The notes below the pieces were generated by a model. That model was not told where the DNA came from and searched no databases. It was given only the letters and a program-made list of their open reading frames with translations. A stretch of 64,000 bases of DNA from Couchioplanes azureus (GTDB lineage: Bacteria; Actinomycetota; Actinomycetes; Mycobacteriales; Micromonosporaceae). Position numbers and translations under genes: made by a program. The DNA is taken from contig NZ_BMQY01000001.1 in NCBI RefSeq assembly GCF_014648355.1, positions 806,001-870,000 on the forward strand, written 5' to 3'. This document shows positions 57,500-64,000 of this stretch, one piece after another. Numbering within the stretch: the stretch's first letter is position 1; each line of letters begins with the position of its first letter.

Positions 57500-58432
57500 T
57501 CACCAGGCGGCGCGTACCTCGCCGACCTGCACCCCGCCGCCCAGCAGCGGCACGGTGGCCAGCTCGTCCAGGACGGGTGCGGCGACGCCGAGCCGGCGCA
57601 GCGCCGACACCAGCACCGGGGTCCGCGCCCGCATTCCGCCGTCCGCAATCTTGATGGCCACCGCGCCGGCGCCCGGCAGCGCCACGGCCACCACGCCCTC
57701 GGCGCCGCCCTTGGCCAGCAGGCCGGGCACCCCGCGCATCAGCCGCGTGTCGTCCTGCCCGGTCCCGGCCACCAGCTCGGGATGCGCCCGGACGGCGTCG
57801 GCCACCGCGCGCTCGGGCCCGTCCGCCGCCGCGGCCAGCCGGTGGAAGGCCCGGGCGAGCGCGGTCAGGGAGAAACCGAAGACCGGCGCGCCGCAGCCGT
57901 CGATGCCCGTCGCCGCGATCGGCTCGCCGGCCAGGTCGGTCACGGCCTCGGCCAGGACGCCCTGCAGCGGGTGCTTGGCGTCCCGGTAGTCGTCCAGCGG
58001 CCAGCCGTTGACCATGCAGGTGGCCAGCATGCCGGCGTGCTTGCCGGAGCAGTTCATGTAGACGCGCCGGGCCGTACCGCCCGCACCGATCACGGCGTGC
58101 CGGGCGCTCTCGGCGAGCGGCAGGTCCTCCGGGCAGAGCAGGGCGTCCTCGGTGAGGCCGGCCGTCCGCAGGATCGCGCGCACCCGGTCGACGTGGAACG
58201 GCTCGCCGGAGTGGCTGCCGCTGATCAGGGCGAGATCGGCGGGGTCGTCGGTGCGCAGTCCCGCCCGCAGCATGCCCACGGTCTGCATCGGCTTGTTCGA
58301 GGAGCGGGGGAACATCGGGCCGGTCACGTCGCCCGCCGAGGAGACCACCGCGCCGGAGTCGTCGAGCACGACCACCGAGCCGTGGTGCACGCCTTCCACG
58401 AAGCCCGAGCGCACGACCTCCGCGAGGATCAT
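57500..58432 (-). CDS. L-asparaginase II family protein (thermolabile type)
   Basis: A 310-aa protein of the asparaginase II (rhizobial thermolabile) family: 'VVRSGFVEGVHHGSVVVLDDSGAVV', 'SSNKPMQTVGML', 'ISGSHSGEPFHV', 'YMNCSGKHAGMLATC' and 'TGIDGCGAPVFGFSLTALARAF' are its motifs. It should hydrolyse asparagine or a similar amide to the acid and ammonia. The ATG overlaps the stop of the preceding keto-acid cleavage gene by 4 bases, so the two are one unit. Confidence 0.9.
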   Translation of the reverse strand: MILAEVVRSGFVEGVHHGSVVVLDDSGAVVSSAGDVTGPMFPRSSNKPMQTVGMLRAGLRTDDPADLALISGSHSGEPFHVDRVRAILRTAGLTEDALLCPEDLPLAESARHAVIGAGGTARRVYMNCSGKHAGMLATCMVNGWPLDDYRDAKHPLQGVLAEAVTDLAGEPIAATGIDGCGAPVFGFSLTALARAFHRLAAAADGPERAVADAVRAHPELVAGTGQDDTRLMRGVPGLLAKGGAEGVVAVALPGAGAVAIKIADGGMRARTPVLVSALRRLGVAAPVLDELATVPLLGGGVQVGEVRAAW

Positions 58433-59262
58433 CGAGCCGGCACGCCGAGCAGCTCGCGCGCCTGCGCGGTGCTCAGCGGCGGGCGCTGGGCGAGCTGGGC
58501 GAACCCGACCGCCCGCGCGACGAGCTGCATGTTCGACTCGACCGGCTGGCCCTTGGCGTACGTGATGGTGTCCTCCATGCCCACCCGCAGGTGACCGCCG
58601 GCCGACAGCGACGCGAGCATGACCGGGATCGTGCTGCGCCCGATGCCGGTGGCGGAGAACGTCGTGCCCTCGGGCAGGTCCCGGATCGCCCGGTGGCAGG
58701 CGACCAGCGCCTCGGCGGTGCCCGGCATGCCACCCGGCACGCCCATCACGAGGTCCACGTGCACGTGCCCGCCGAACGGCAGGCCGTGCTTGTCGAGCAG
58801 GCGCTGCAGGCTGGTGAGCTGGCCCAGGTCGAAGATCTCGTACTCCGGGACGATGCCCCGCTCCTGCATCCGGGTGTGCAGGTCGACGATGAACTCCGCG
58901 CGGTTCATGAAGACGCCGTCGCCGAAGTTGACCGTACCCATCGTGCAGGACGCCATCTCGGGGCCCGCGTCGAGCACGGCCAGCCGGTCCGACTCGGGAT
59001 CGGTGACGGCCCCGCCCGAGGAGAGCTGGATGATCAGGCCGGTGGACTGCCGCAGCGCGGCCACCGTGTCCCGCAGCCGGCCCTGGTCGAGGGTGGGCTC
59101 GGCGGCGTCGTCCCGGATGTGGACGTGGATGATCGCCGCGCCCAGCGCCTCGCACTCCTTGGCGGTGGCCACGAGCTCGTCGATCGTCACAGGCAGCGCC
59201 GGTACGGCCGCCTTGCTGCTCTCCGCGCCGGTGGGCGCGACGGTGATCAAAGTCCCGGTCAT
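58429..59262 (-). CDS. Beta-keto acid cleavage enzyme (BKACE, DUF849)
   Basis: A 277-aa zinc-dependent TIM-barrel enzyme. 'LITVAPTGAESSKAAVPALPVTIDELVATAKECEALGAAIIHVHIRDD' holds the His-x-His zinc site, and 'GGHVHVDLVMGVPGG' and 'GHLRVGMEDTI' complete the site. BKACE enzymes condense a beta-keto acid with acetyl-CoA, releasing acetoacetate. The keto acid is unknown. It is paired with the asparaginase gene, so an amino-acid breakdown route is possible. Confidence 0.88.
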   Translation of the reverse strand: MTGTLITVAPTGAESSKAAVPALPVTIDELVATAKECEALGAAIIHVHIRDDAAEPTLDQGRLRDTVAALRQSTGLIIQLSSGGAVTDPESDRLAVLDAGPEMASCTMGTVNFGDGVFMNRAEFIVDLHTRMQERGIVPEYEIFDLGQLTSLQRLLDKHGLPFGGHVHVDLVMGVPGGMPGTAEALVACHRAIRDLPEGTTFSATGIGRSTIPVMLASLSAGGHLRVGMEDTITYAKGQPVESNMQLVARAVGFAQLAQRPPLSTAQARELLGVPAR

Positions 59263-59325
59263 AACCGAGATCCTGCCATGCGGAGTCGCTCAGGGAGCAG
59301 CGACGGCCATCCGCGGCCCGGCCGA

Positions 59326-60384
59326 TCAGCCGGCGTCGATGGCGGCGGCCGACTCGCCGACGCCGAGCCGCGCGTCGTCGGGCACGTTGCGCTTCACCAC
59401 CGCCAGCGCGACCATGCCGAGCTCGTGGTGGCGGACGGCCGTGCCGACGAAGCCGACGTCGCGCCCGTCCAGCGTGACCGCGGTGCCCCGGGCCGGCGGC
59501 TGGTCGGTCGCCACCCCGTCGAGGTGCAGGAGCACGAGCCGCCGCGGCGGCCGACCCAGGTGGTGCACCCGCGCCACCGTCTCCTGACCGCGGTAGCAGC
59601 CCTTGTCGAGGTGCACCGCCGGGCCGATGAACCGCGCCTCGGCCGGAATGGTCCGGTGGTCGGTCTCCCACCCGAGCCGCGGGATCCGCCGCGCGACCCG
59701 CACCGCCTCGTAGGCCCACAATCCCGCCTTGGGTACGCCCGCCAGCCGCGCGACCACCGCGTCGAGGCCCGACCGGGGCACGAGCAGGTCGACGCCGAGC
59801 GGCACCCGCCGGGCCAGCCCGCCCTCGAAGACCCGTACGTCGTAGAGCGCGGTGGGCTCGGGCGGCACGGACCCGGCGGCGAACTTGGGCCCGGGCACCT
59901 CCCGGATCCGGGGCTCGGCCAGCTCGGTGCCGAGCAGCCGGGCAGCCGTCGCGGCGGCCTCCGGGCCCACCAGGGACAGCACGGCCGTCTCCGCGGTGGC
60001 GTCCCGCGGCTCGACGCGCGTGAAGAAGCGCATCATCTCGAGGTATTTCAGCAGCCCCGCGCCGGCGCCGGGCTCGGTGTCCAGCCAGGCCGTGGTGCCG
60101 TCCTCGGCGACGAGGGCGTGGTGCTCGACGTGGCCGTGCGGGGAGAGCACGAGCAGCTCGGTGCCCTGCCCCGCTTGCAGGCCGCTGAGGTGCTGGGTGG
60201 TGAGCGTGTGCAGCCAGCCCGCCCGTTCCTCCCCGGGCACGGCGATCACGTCGCGGTGGGAGCGGTCGACGAGGCCGACGGCCGTCTCCAGGGTGCGCTG
60301 CTCGCGCATCGGGTCACCGTAGTGCGCCGCGACGCCGGCGTCGGCCGACCCCGGCTCCAGCTCCTCGATCAGAACCGTGGTCAT
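59326..60384 (-). CDS. ygfZ: YgfZ/GcvT-like folate-binding protein
   Basis: A 352-aa protein with the YgfZ signature 'DKGCYRGQETVARV' and GcvT-like regions ('VGLVDRSHRDVIAVPGEERAGWLHTLTTQHL'). It helps make or repair iron-sulfur clusters in a folate-dependent way. I chose the ATG at 60384 because AAGGAG lies eight bases upstream. It overlaps the Fur-family gene by 4 bases, which fits an iron-related link. Confidence 0.93.
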   Translation of the reverse strand: MTTVLIEELEPGSADAGVAAHYGDPMREQRTLETAVGLVDRSHRDVIAVPGEERAGWLHTLTTQHLSGLQAGQGTELLVLSPHGHVEHHALVAEDGTTAWLDTEPGAGAGLLKYLEMMRFFTRVEPRDATAETAVLSLVGPEAAATAARLLGTELAEPRIREVPGPKFAAGSVPPEPTALYDVRVFEGGLARRVPLGVDLLVPRSGLDAVVARLAGVPKAGLWAYEAVRVARRIPRLGWETDHRTIPAEARFIGPAVHLDKGCYRGQETVARVHHLGRPPRRLVLLHLDGVATDQPPARGTAVTLDGRDVGFVGTAVRHHELGMVALAVVKRNVPDDARLGVGESAAAIDAG

Positions 60385-60803
60385 GCGCGCTCCTTGCACT
60401 CGCCGCAGACGCCGAAGAGCGACACGTGGCCGACGTCGACCCGGAAGTTCCGCTCCTCGCGCAGCCGCCCGGTGACCGGCTCCAGGATCGCGGGGTCGAC
60501 CTCGTCGACCGAGCCGCAGGTCCGGCAGACGAGGTGCACGTGCTGGTCCTCGCCCGCCCGGTGGTAGGTCGGCGAGCCGTGCGAGAGGTGGGTGTGGCTG
60601 ACCAGGCCCAGCTCCTCGAGCAGCTCGAGGGTGCGGTAGACGGTCGTGATGTTGACCCCGGCGGCACGCTCGCGCACCGCCTGGTGGATCTGCTCCGGCG
60701 TGGCGTGGCCGAGCTCGTGGACCGCCTCCAGGATGAGCTGGCGCTGCGGGGTCAGTCGCAGGCCGCGTTCCCGGAGCATCTCGGCGAGGGAGGGGGCGGG
60801 CAC
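60381..60803 (-). CDS. Fur-family metal-responsive regulator
   Basis: A 140-aa regulator: winged helix 'RLTPQRQLILEAVHELGHATPEQIHQAVRERAAGVNITTVYRTLELLEELGLV' and metal sites 'HVHLVCRTCGSVDEVD' and 'CGECKERA' (two CxxC). It could be Fur, Zur or a peroxide sensor; I cannot tell which. GTG start at 60803, only six bases after TATGCT, so the transcript may be leaderless. It diverges from pabC, with 38 bases between start codons. Confidence 0.9.
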   Translation of the reverse strand: MPAPSLAEMLRERGLRLTPQRQLILEAVHELGHATPEQIHQAVRERAAGVNITTVYRTLELLEELGLVSHTHLSHGSPTYHRAGEDQHVHLVCRTCGSVDEVDPAILEPVTGRLREERNFRVDVGHVSLFGVCGECKERA

Positions 60804-60841
60804 GCTACGAGCATAGTTCCCGTGGCGATACCCTCCGCGAC
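60804..60841. promoter_or_regulatory. Short divergent promoter region, Fur-family gene and pabC
   Basis: Only 38 bases separate the two start codons. TATGCT (minus strand, 60815-60810) sits six bases before the Fur-family GTG. The pabC promoter must overlap this region or the start of the Fur-family gene. No clear Fur box is seen. Confidence 0.4.
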
Positions 60842-61612
60842 GTGAGCGCTCCCCTGGTGATATCCGGCTCCGGCGAGCTGACATACACGGATCGCGGCCT
60901 TCTCTACGGCGAGGGAGTCTTCGAGACCGTGCACGTCCGCCCGGCGGGCCCCTGGCTGCTCGAAGAGCACCTGGCCCGCCTGGACCGCTCCGCGGCGGCC
61001 CTGGGGATCGAGGTGCCCCGCGGCCTCGCCGGGCGGGTGAGCGGGATCACCCACCCCGACGGCGCCCTCCGGCTGGTGGTGACGCCGTCGACCGCGTTCG
61101 CCACCCTCGCCGAGGTGCCGGCGACGATCCGCGCCGAGCGCCGCGACGGCATCCGGTTGATCACGCACGACCTGGGCCTCACCCGGCGGCCGCCCTGGTC
61201 GCTGGCGGGCGCCAAGACGCTGTCCTACGCCGAGAATCTGGCGGCGAAACGCTGGGCGGTCGCCCAGGGCGCGGACGACCTGCTCTGGCTCGACAGTCAC
61301 GGCCATGCCCTGGAGGGACCGACGGCGAGCCTGGTCTGGCTCGCCGGCGACACGCTGTGCACCGTCGCTCCGGACCGCACCGGCATCCTGCCCGGCACCA
61401 CGGCCGCCCATCTGCTCGGGCGGGCGGCGGAGGTGGGCCTGCGCGCCGAGCAACGGATGATCACCGCCGCCGAGCTGCCCGGCGCCGACGCCATCTGGCT
61501 GGCCAGCTCGCTGCGGGGGCTCGCCGAGGCGAGAACCCTCGACGGACGGCCGCGCGCGGCGTCGCCGTGGACGCCGCGCCTGCTCGATCTGCTGGGCTTC
61601 CGCCGGGAATGA
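60842..61612 (+). CDS. pabC: Aminodeoxychorismate lyase-like class IV aminotransferase
   Basis: A 256-aa PLP enzyme. 'DRGLLYGEGVFETVHVRPAG' is the class IV start, the PLP Lys is in 'LAGAKTLSYAENLAAKRWA', and 'TGILPGTTAAHLL' and 'AIWLASSLRGL' are later motifs. It should convert aminodeoxychorismate to 4-aminobenzoate for folate; a related D-amino-acid transaminase role cannot be ruled out. The neighbour ygfZ needs folate. GTG start. Confidence 0.85.
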   Translation: MSAPLVISGSGELTYTDRGLLYGEGVFETVHVRPAGPWLLEEHLARLDRSAAALGIEVPRGLAGRVSGITHPDGALRLVVTPSTAFATLAEVPATIRAERRDGIRLITHDLGLTRRPPWSLAGAKTLSYAENLAAKRWAVAQGADDLLWLDSHGHALEGPTASLVWLAGDTLCTVAPDRTGILPGTTAAHLLGRAAEVGLRAEQRMITAAELPGADAIWLASSLRGLAEARTLDGRPRAASPWTPRLLDLLGFRRE

Positions 61613-61618
61613 CGGGCG

Positions 61619-62221
61619 TCAGCCCCCGACCCGGATCAGCCGGGCCGACAGGTGGGGCTTGAGCTTCTCGCCGTTCGCCGACATCTCGTGGGCGTAGAGC
61701 AGCGCGCCCTCCACGATGCCGAAGAGCCGGTGGCCGCCGGTGACCGCGAGGCCCGAGGCGGTGTGCCCGACGCCGGCCGTGGCCATCTCCAGCCGGGTGC
61801 CGGTGGCCTCGCCCTCGTAGATCTCGATCACGCCGTGCTGGGTGGTCAACGTGGCTTCCATCTCGTCGGTGGGGCGACCCTCCGCGTTGAGCACCGGACG
61901 CCAGAACCCCACCTCGCGATGGGCCTGCCCGATCGGCTGCGACTCGTCGTCCAGCAGCCAGATGCGCGACTCGTACGCGAGGAACGGCCGCCCGTCGTGG
62001 CTGATCCTGATCTCCTGCGCGAAGTTGTAGTCCTCCGGCTGGGGGAATCCGCCCTGCCCGCGGCCCCGCCACAGCCCGATGAACGGCAGCAGCCCGAGCA
62101 GCGCGGGGTGCAGATCCGGCCCCTGTCGCAGGTCGTGGGTGTCCTCGTAGGGGTATTCCTCGACCGGCGGGGCGTTCAGCCAGGGCGGTGGGCCCAGCGG
62201 GTTCTCGGTCTCACTGCTCAC
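61619..62221 (-). CDS. Nitrobindin-like heme-binding protein (FABP-like)
   Basis: A 200-aa beta-barrel protein. 'HPALLGLLPFIGLWRGRGQGGFPQPEDYNFAQEIRI' has the nitrobindin GxWxGxG motif and 'KLKPHLSARLIRVGG' near the end has the proximal His of the heme site. The family binds ferric heme and isomerises peroxynitrite. GTG start with AGGGGA upstream, overlapping a 34-aa gene by 4 bases. It is convergent with pabC (6 bases). Confidence 0.9.
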   Translation of the reverse strand: MSSETENPLGPPPWLNAPPVEEYPYEDTHDLRQGPDLHPALLGLLPFIGLWRGRGQGGFPQPEDYNFAQEIRISHDGRPFLAYESRIWLLDDESQPIGQAHREVGFWRPVLNAEGRPTDEMEATLTTQHGVIEIYEGEATGTRLEMATAGVGHTASGLAVTGGHRLFGIVEGALLYAHEMSANGEKLKPHLSARLIRVGG

Positions 62222-62322
62222 CAGCGTCCCCTTGCAATGCGCATCGCCAGATAGCCCAAACCGCCGGCCAGCCCGCCCATGCCGGCGACCAGCAGGCTCA
62301 CGTACCCGATCTCCGTAACCAT
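62218..62322 (-). CDS. Tiny single-helix membrane protein
   Basis: A 34-aa ORF below usual gene-length limits: MVTEIGYVSLLVAGMGGL then a Gly/Leu-rich stretch and a basic end (MRIARGRW). One membrane helix fills residues 5-28. Its TGA overlaps the nitrobindin GTG by 4 bases, the coupling typical of real genes in this window. Function unknown. Confidence 0.6.
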   Translation of the reverse strand: MVTEIGYVSLLVAGMGGLAGGLGYLAMRIARGRW

Positions 62323-62335
62323 GACGGAGCCATCC

Positions 62336-62341
62336 TATGCT
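62336..62341 (+). promoter_or_regulatory. -10 box directly before the DsrE gene
   Basis: TATGCT ends seven bases before the ATG at 62349, the spacing of a leaderless transcript. The same TATGCT spacing precedes the Fur-family gene. Confidence 0.4.
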
Positions 62342-62348
62342 GACCGGC

Positions 62349-62711
62349 ATGGCCCGCCTTCTCGTCGTCAAGACCACCGCCGGCGCGGACGCCCCGGAAC
62401 GCTGCTCCCAGGCGTTCACCGTGGCGAGCACGGCGGCGTCCGCCGGCGTGCCGGTCTCGTTCTGGCTCACCGGCGAGTCGGCGTGGTTCGCCCTGCCCGG
62501 CCGCGCCGAGCAGTTCGAGCTCCCGCACGCCGCTCCGCTGCCCGACCTGCTCGGCCTGCTGCTCGAGGCCGGCTCGGTCACGTTGTGCACCCAGTGCGCG
62601 GCGCGGCGGAACATCGGCCCCGACGCCGTGCTGCCCGGCATCCGCATCGCGGGCGCCGCGGTCTTCGTCGAGGAGATCATGGGCGAGGGCGCCCAGGCCG
62701 TCGTCTACTAG
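62349..62711 (+). CDS. DsrE-family protein
   Basis: A 120-aa protein: 'ARLLVVKTTAGADAPERCSQAFTVASTAASAGVPVSFWLTGES' is the DsrE start and 'VTLCTQCAARRNIG' carries a CxxC pair. DsrE proteins relay sulfur as persulfide. I chose the ATG at 62349, seven bases after TATGCT, which fits a leaderless start; an ATG at 62337 with GGAG upstream is the alternative. Its end overlaps the convergent gene by 4 bases. Confidence 0.85.
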   Translation: MARLLVVKTTAGADAPERCSQAFTVASTAASAGVPVSFWLTGESAWFALPGRAEQFELPHAAPLPDLLGLLLEAGSVTLCTQCAARRNIGPDAVLPGIRIAGAAVFVEEIMGEGAQAVVY

Positions 62712-63580
62712 CGGAGGCCCTGGCGGCAACCGCTGGTGGCGCTGACGCGCGTCGCGCCGTCGGCGGCGGTGACGAACACCGACACGTCGCCGGCCCGGTA
62801 GGCCCACCCGTGCGGCTCGGCCTGCACCACGAGCCCGCCGCCCACGACGTCGCGCAGCGCCCGGCCGAGGTCGCCCGGCAGCGCCGGCCCGGTGGCCGTC
62901 ACCGTCCCCGCCGTCTTCCCGTTCGGGCAGGCCACCTCCACGGCCGTGACCGGGCCGGTCGCGCCGACGGCCTTCGTCGCGGCCGCGAAGGCGGGCGGTG
63001 TGGTCGTGGCCGGGCGCGGTGCCGGGGCGAGGTCCACGCCGGACGCGGCGGGCCGGCAGCCGGTCGAGATCCACAGGGAGAAGACCGGTGCGTCGCTCGC
63101 GGCCGTGGCGTCCACGGCGACGAAGTCGCCGGCATCGGCGCGCAGCACGTGCCGGCTGTTGTCGTCGAGGTGCCGCAGCGCCGGGGCGTACTCCTCCGGC
63201 AGCGCCCGGGCGATCGATTCGAGCGCGCCGGGGGCCTGGTCGGACCGGACCCGGACGGTGATCTCCTGGCGGGCCTCGACCCCGGATCGCACCGGGGTCA
63301 GCGCGCACTCGGCGTCGAAGCGCAGCGGTCCGATCTCGACGGCCCGGTCCGGACCGTCGGCGGCCGCGACGACCGCGCCGCTGGCCTGCCGCAGCGCCGG
63401 CAGGGCGCCGGCGATGTCGCGCTGCTCGGCAACGGTCGGGGGATCGTGGCGCACCGACCAGAGGGCGGCCCCGGTGAGCCCGACGGCCCACGCCGCGACG
63501 ATCGCGACCAGCCACCACCGCGTCTTCCGCGGTTGCGCGGCGGGAGGCGGAACAGGGGCGGGCTCGGTCACGGAAGCCAT
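62708..63580 (-). CDS. Single-helix anchored protein, unknown
   Basis: A 290-aa protein. A short Pro-rich cytoplasmic start, one membrane helix (about residues 25-42, WWLVAIVAAWAVGLTGAALW), then an extracytoplasmic region of about 245 residues with 4 Cys that could form disulfides. No domain recognised. The ATG at 63580 (MASVTEP) is preferred over one at 63598. It is transcribed after DUF1416 but is separated from it by a strong hairpin. Confidence 0.75.
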   Translation of the reverse strand: MASVTEPAPVPPPAAQPRKTRWWLVAIVAAWAVGLTGAALWSVRHDPPTVAEQRDIAGALPALRQASGAVVAAADGPDRAVEIGPLRFDAECALTPVRSGVEARQEITVRVRSDQAPGALESIARALPEEYAPALRHLDDNSRHVLRADAGDFVAVDATAASDAPVFSLWISTGCRPAASGVDLAPAPRPATTTPPAFAAATKAVGATGPVTAVEVACPNGKTAGTVTATGPALPGDLGRALRDVVGGGLVVQAEPHGWAYRAGDVSVFVTAADGATRVSATSGCRQGLR

Positions 63581-63600
63581 GCTCGCACGCCTTCCCACGC

Positions 63601-63634
63601 CGGAAAGGCGGGACCCGGAGGTCCCGCCTTTCCG
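63601..63634 (-). terminator. Terminator after DUF1416 gene
   Basis: Perfect 15-base arms at 63601-63615 and 63620-63634 around a four-base loop, right after the DUF1416 stop codon. Confidence 0.85.
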
Positions 63635-63649
63635 CCAACAGAGCGTGGG

Positions 63650-63976
63650 TCAGGCGGCGACGCGGAGGCCGACCTCGTTCACCCCGCGGGTGGCGTCCAC
63701 GGTGAGGTCGCCGTTGCCGGCGCGGGAGAGGGCGCGCAGCGTCCAGGAGCCCGGGGCGGCGAAGAAGCGGAAGACGCCGCCCGGCGACGTCACCACCTCC
63801 GCGGTGAACTCGCCGGTGGAGTCGAGCAGGCGGACGTACGCGCCGCCCACCGCCTCGCCCTCGGCGTCGGTGAGGACGCCCGTGATGACGGTTTCCTTCT
63901 GCAGGTCGACGCTGGCGGGAAGGGGCGCCGACTGGTCGGGCGCGGCGCAGCCGTCCGCGACGTTCGAGGTGGTCAT
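63650..63976 (-). CDS. DUF1416 (SseC-like) protein
   Basis: A 108-aa protein: 'LQKETVITGVLTDAEGEAVGGAYVRLLDSTGEFTAEVVTSPGGVFRFFAAPGSWTLRAL' is a carboxypeptidase-regulatory-like beta sandwich, the DUF1416 family. In actinobacteria it accompanies a thiosulfate sulfurtransferase (sseA), whose gene would lie off the right edge. Cys near residue 10 may matter in sulfur transfer. ATG with GGAAAGG upstream. Confidence 0.88.
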   Translation of the reverse strand: MTTSNVADGCAAPDQSAPLPASVDLQKETVITGVLTDAEGEAVGGAYVRLLDSTGEFTAEVVTSPGGVFRFFAAPGSWTLRALSRAGNGDLTVDATRGVNEVGLRVAA

Positions 63977-63980
63977 GCGC

Positions 63981-64000
63981 TCACGCCTTTCCGGGCTCGT
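63981..64000 (-). CDS. Possible C-terminal tail of the upstream gene (partial)
   Basis: In one frame the last bases of the window read EPGKA then TGA (63983-63981), 4 bases before the DUF1416 ATG. By synteny this could be the end of sseA, but six codons cannot prove it. Confidence 0.25.

Overview
The window is high-GC actinobacterial DNA: almost every codon ends in G or C, GTG and TTG starts are common, and 4-base ATGA/GTGA overlaps are frequent. Gene content points to a motile member of the Micromonosporaceae, most likely Actinoplanes or a close relative. These bacteria form flagellated spores and carry one large flagellar and chemotaxis cluster.

Layout. (1) 1-5.9 kb: a partial secreted subtilase, a small zinc-ribbon-like protein, a PAS sensor kinase, a SRPBCC protein, a PHP-domain protein and a secreted M23 peptidase. 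(2) 6.0-36.7 kb: the flagellar cluster. A leftward block flgN-flgK-flgL-fliW-csrA diverges from rightward fliC and fliD-fliS-orf. These are followed by flgB-flgC-fliE-fliF-fliG-fliH-fliI, fliJ-(NlpC/SLT hydrolase)-fliK, flgD-flgE, flbD-motA-motB-fliL and fliM-fliN-fliO-fliP-fliR-flhB-flhA-(flhF-like)-orf. (3) 36.8-45.4 kb: a sulfotransferase, then a leftward chemotaxis operon cheA-cheW-orf-cheB-cheR-cheY-cheX-cheY-orf. (4) 45.5-64 kb: a response regulator and a kinase-like protein, a CAP-domain protein, murB, a DinB-like protein, a beta-glucosidase with a LacI regulator, an XRE regulator/HBHA-like/DUF2516/hydrolase group, an asparaginase and beta-keto-acid cleavage enzyme pair, ygfZ, a Fur-family regulator, pabC, nitrobindin, a DsrE protein and DUF1416.

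How the genes work together. Each flagellar transcription unit that can be delimited is preceded by a sigma-28 (FliA/WhiG-type) promoter candidate, with TCAG, TCAA or TAAG separated by 15 bases from GCCGA-like -10 elements. The same motif precedes cheA and, unexpectedly, the 74-aa gene at 838. FliW/CsrA probably adjusts flagellin translation. Rod, hook and filament proteins, the export gate, stator and switch are encoded together. No fliQ, no separate flgF/flgG, no fliA/flgM and no chemoreceptor gene is visible here. The FlhF-like protein has lost the GTPase signature residues, and FliM lacks the usual N-terminal CheY-binding peptide.

No tRNA, rRNA, CRISPR array or insertion sequence was recognised. 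No gene-free stretch exceeds 300 bases; the longest, 4689-4979, is described as a possible structured leader. All assignments come from reading the sequence; no database search was run.
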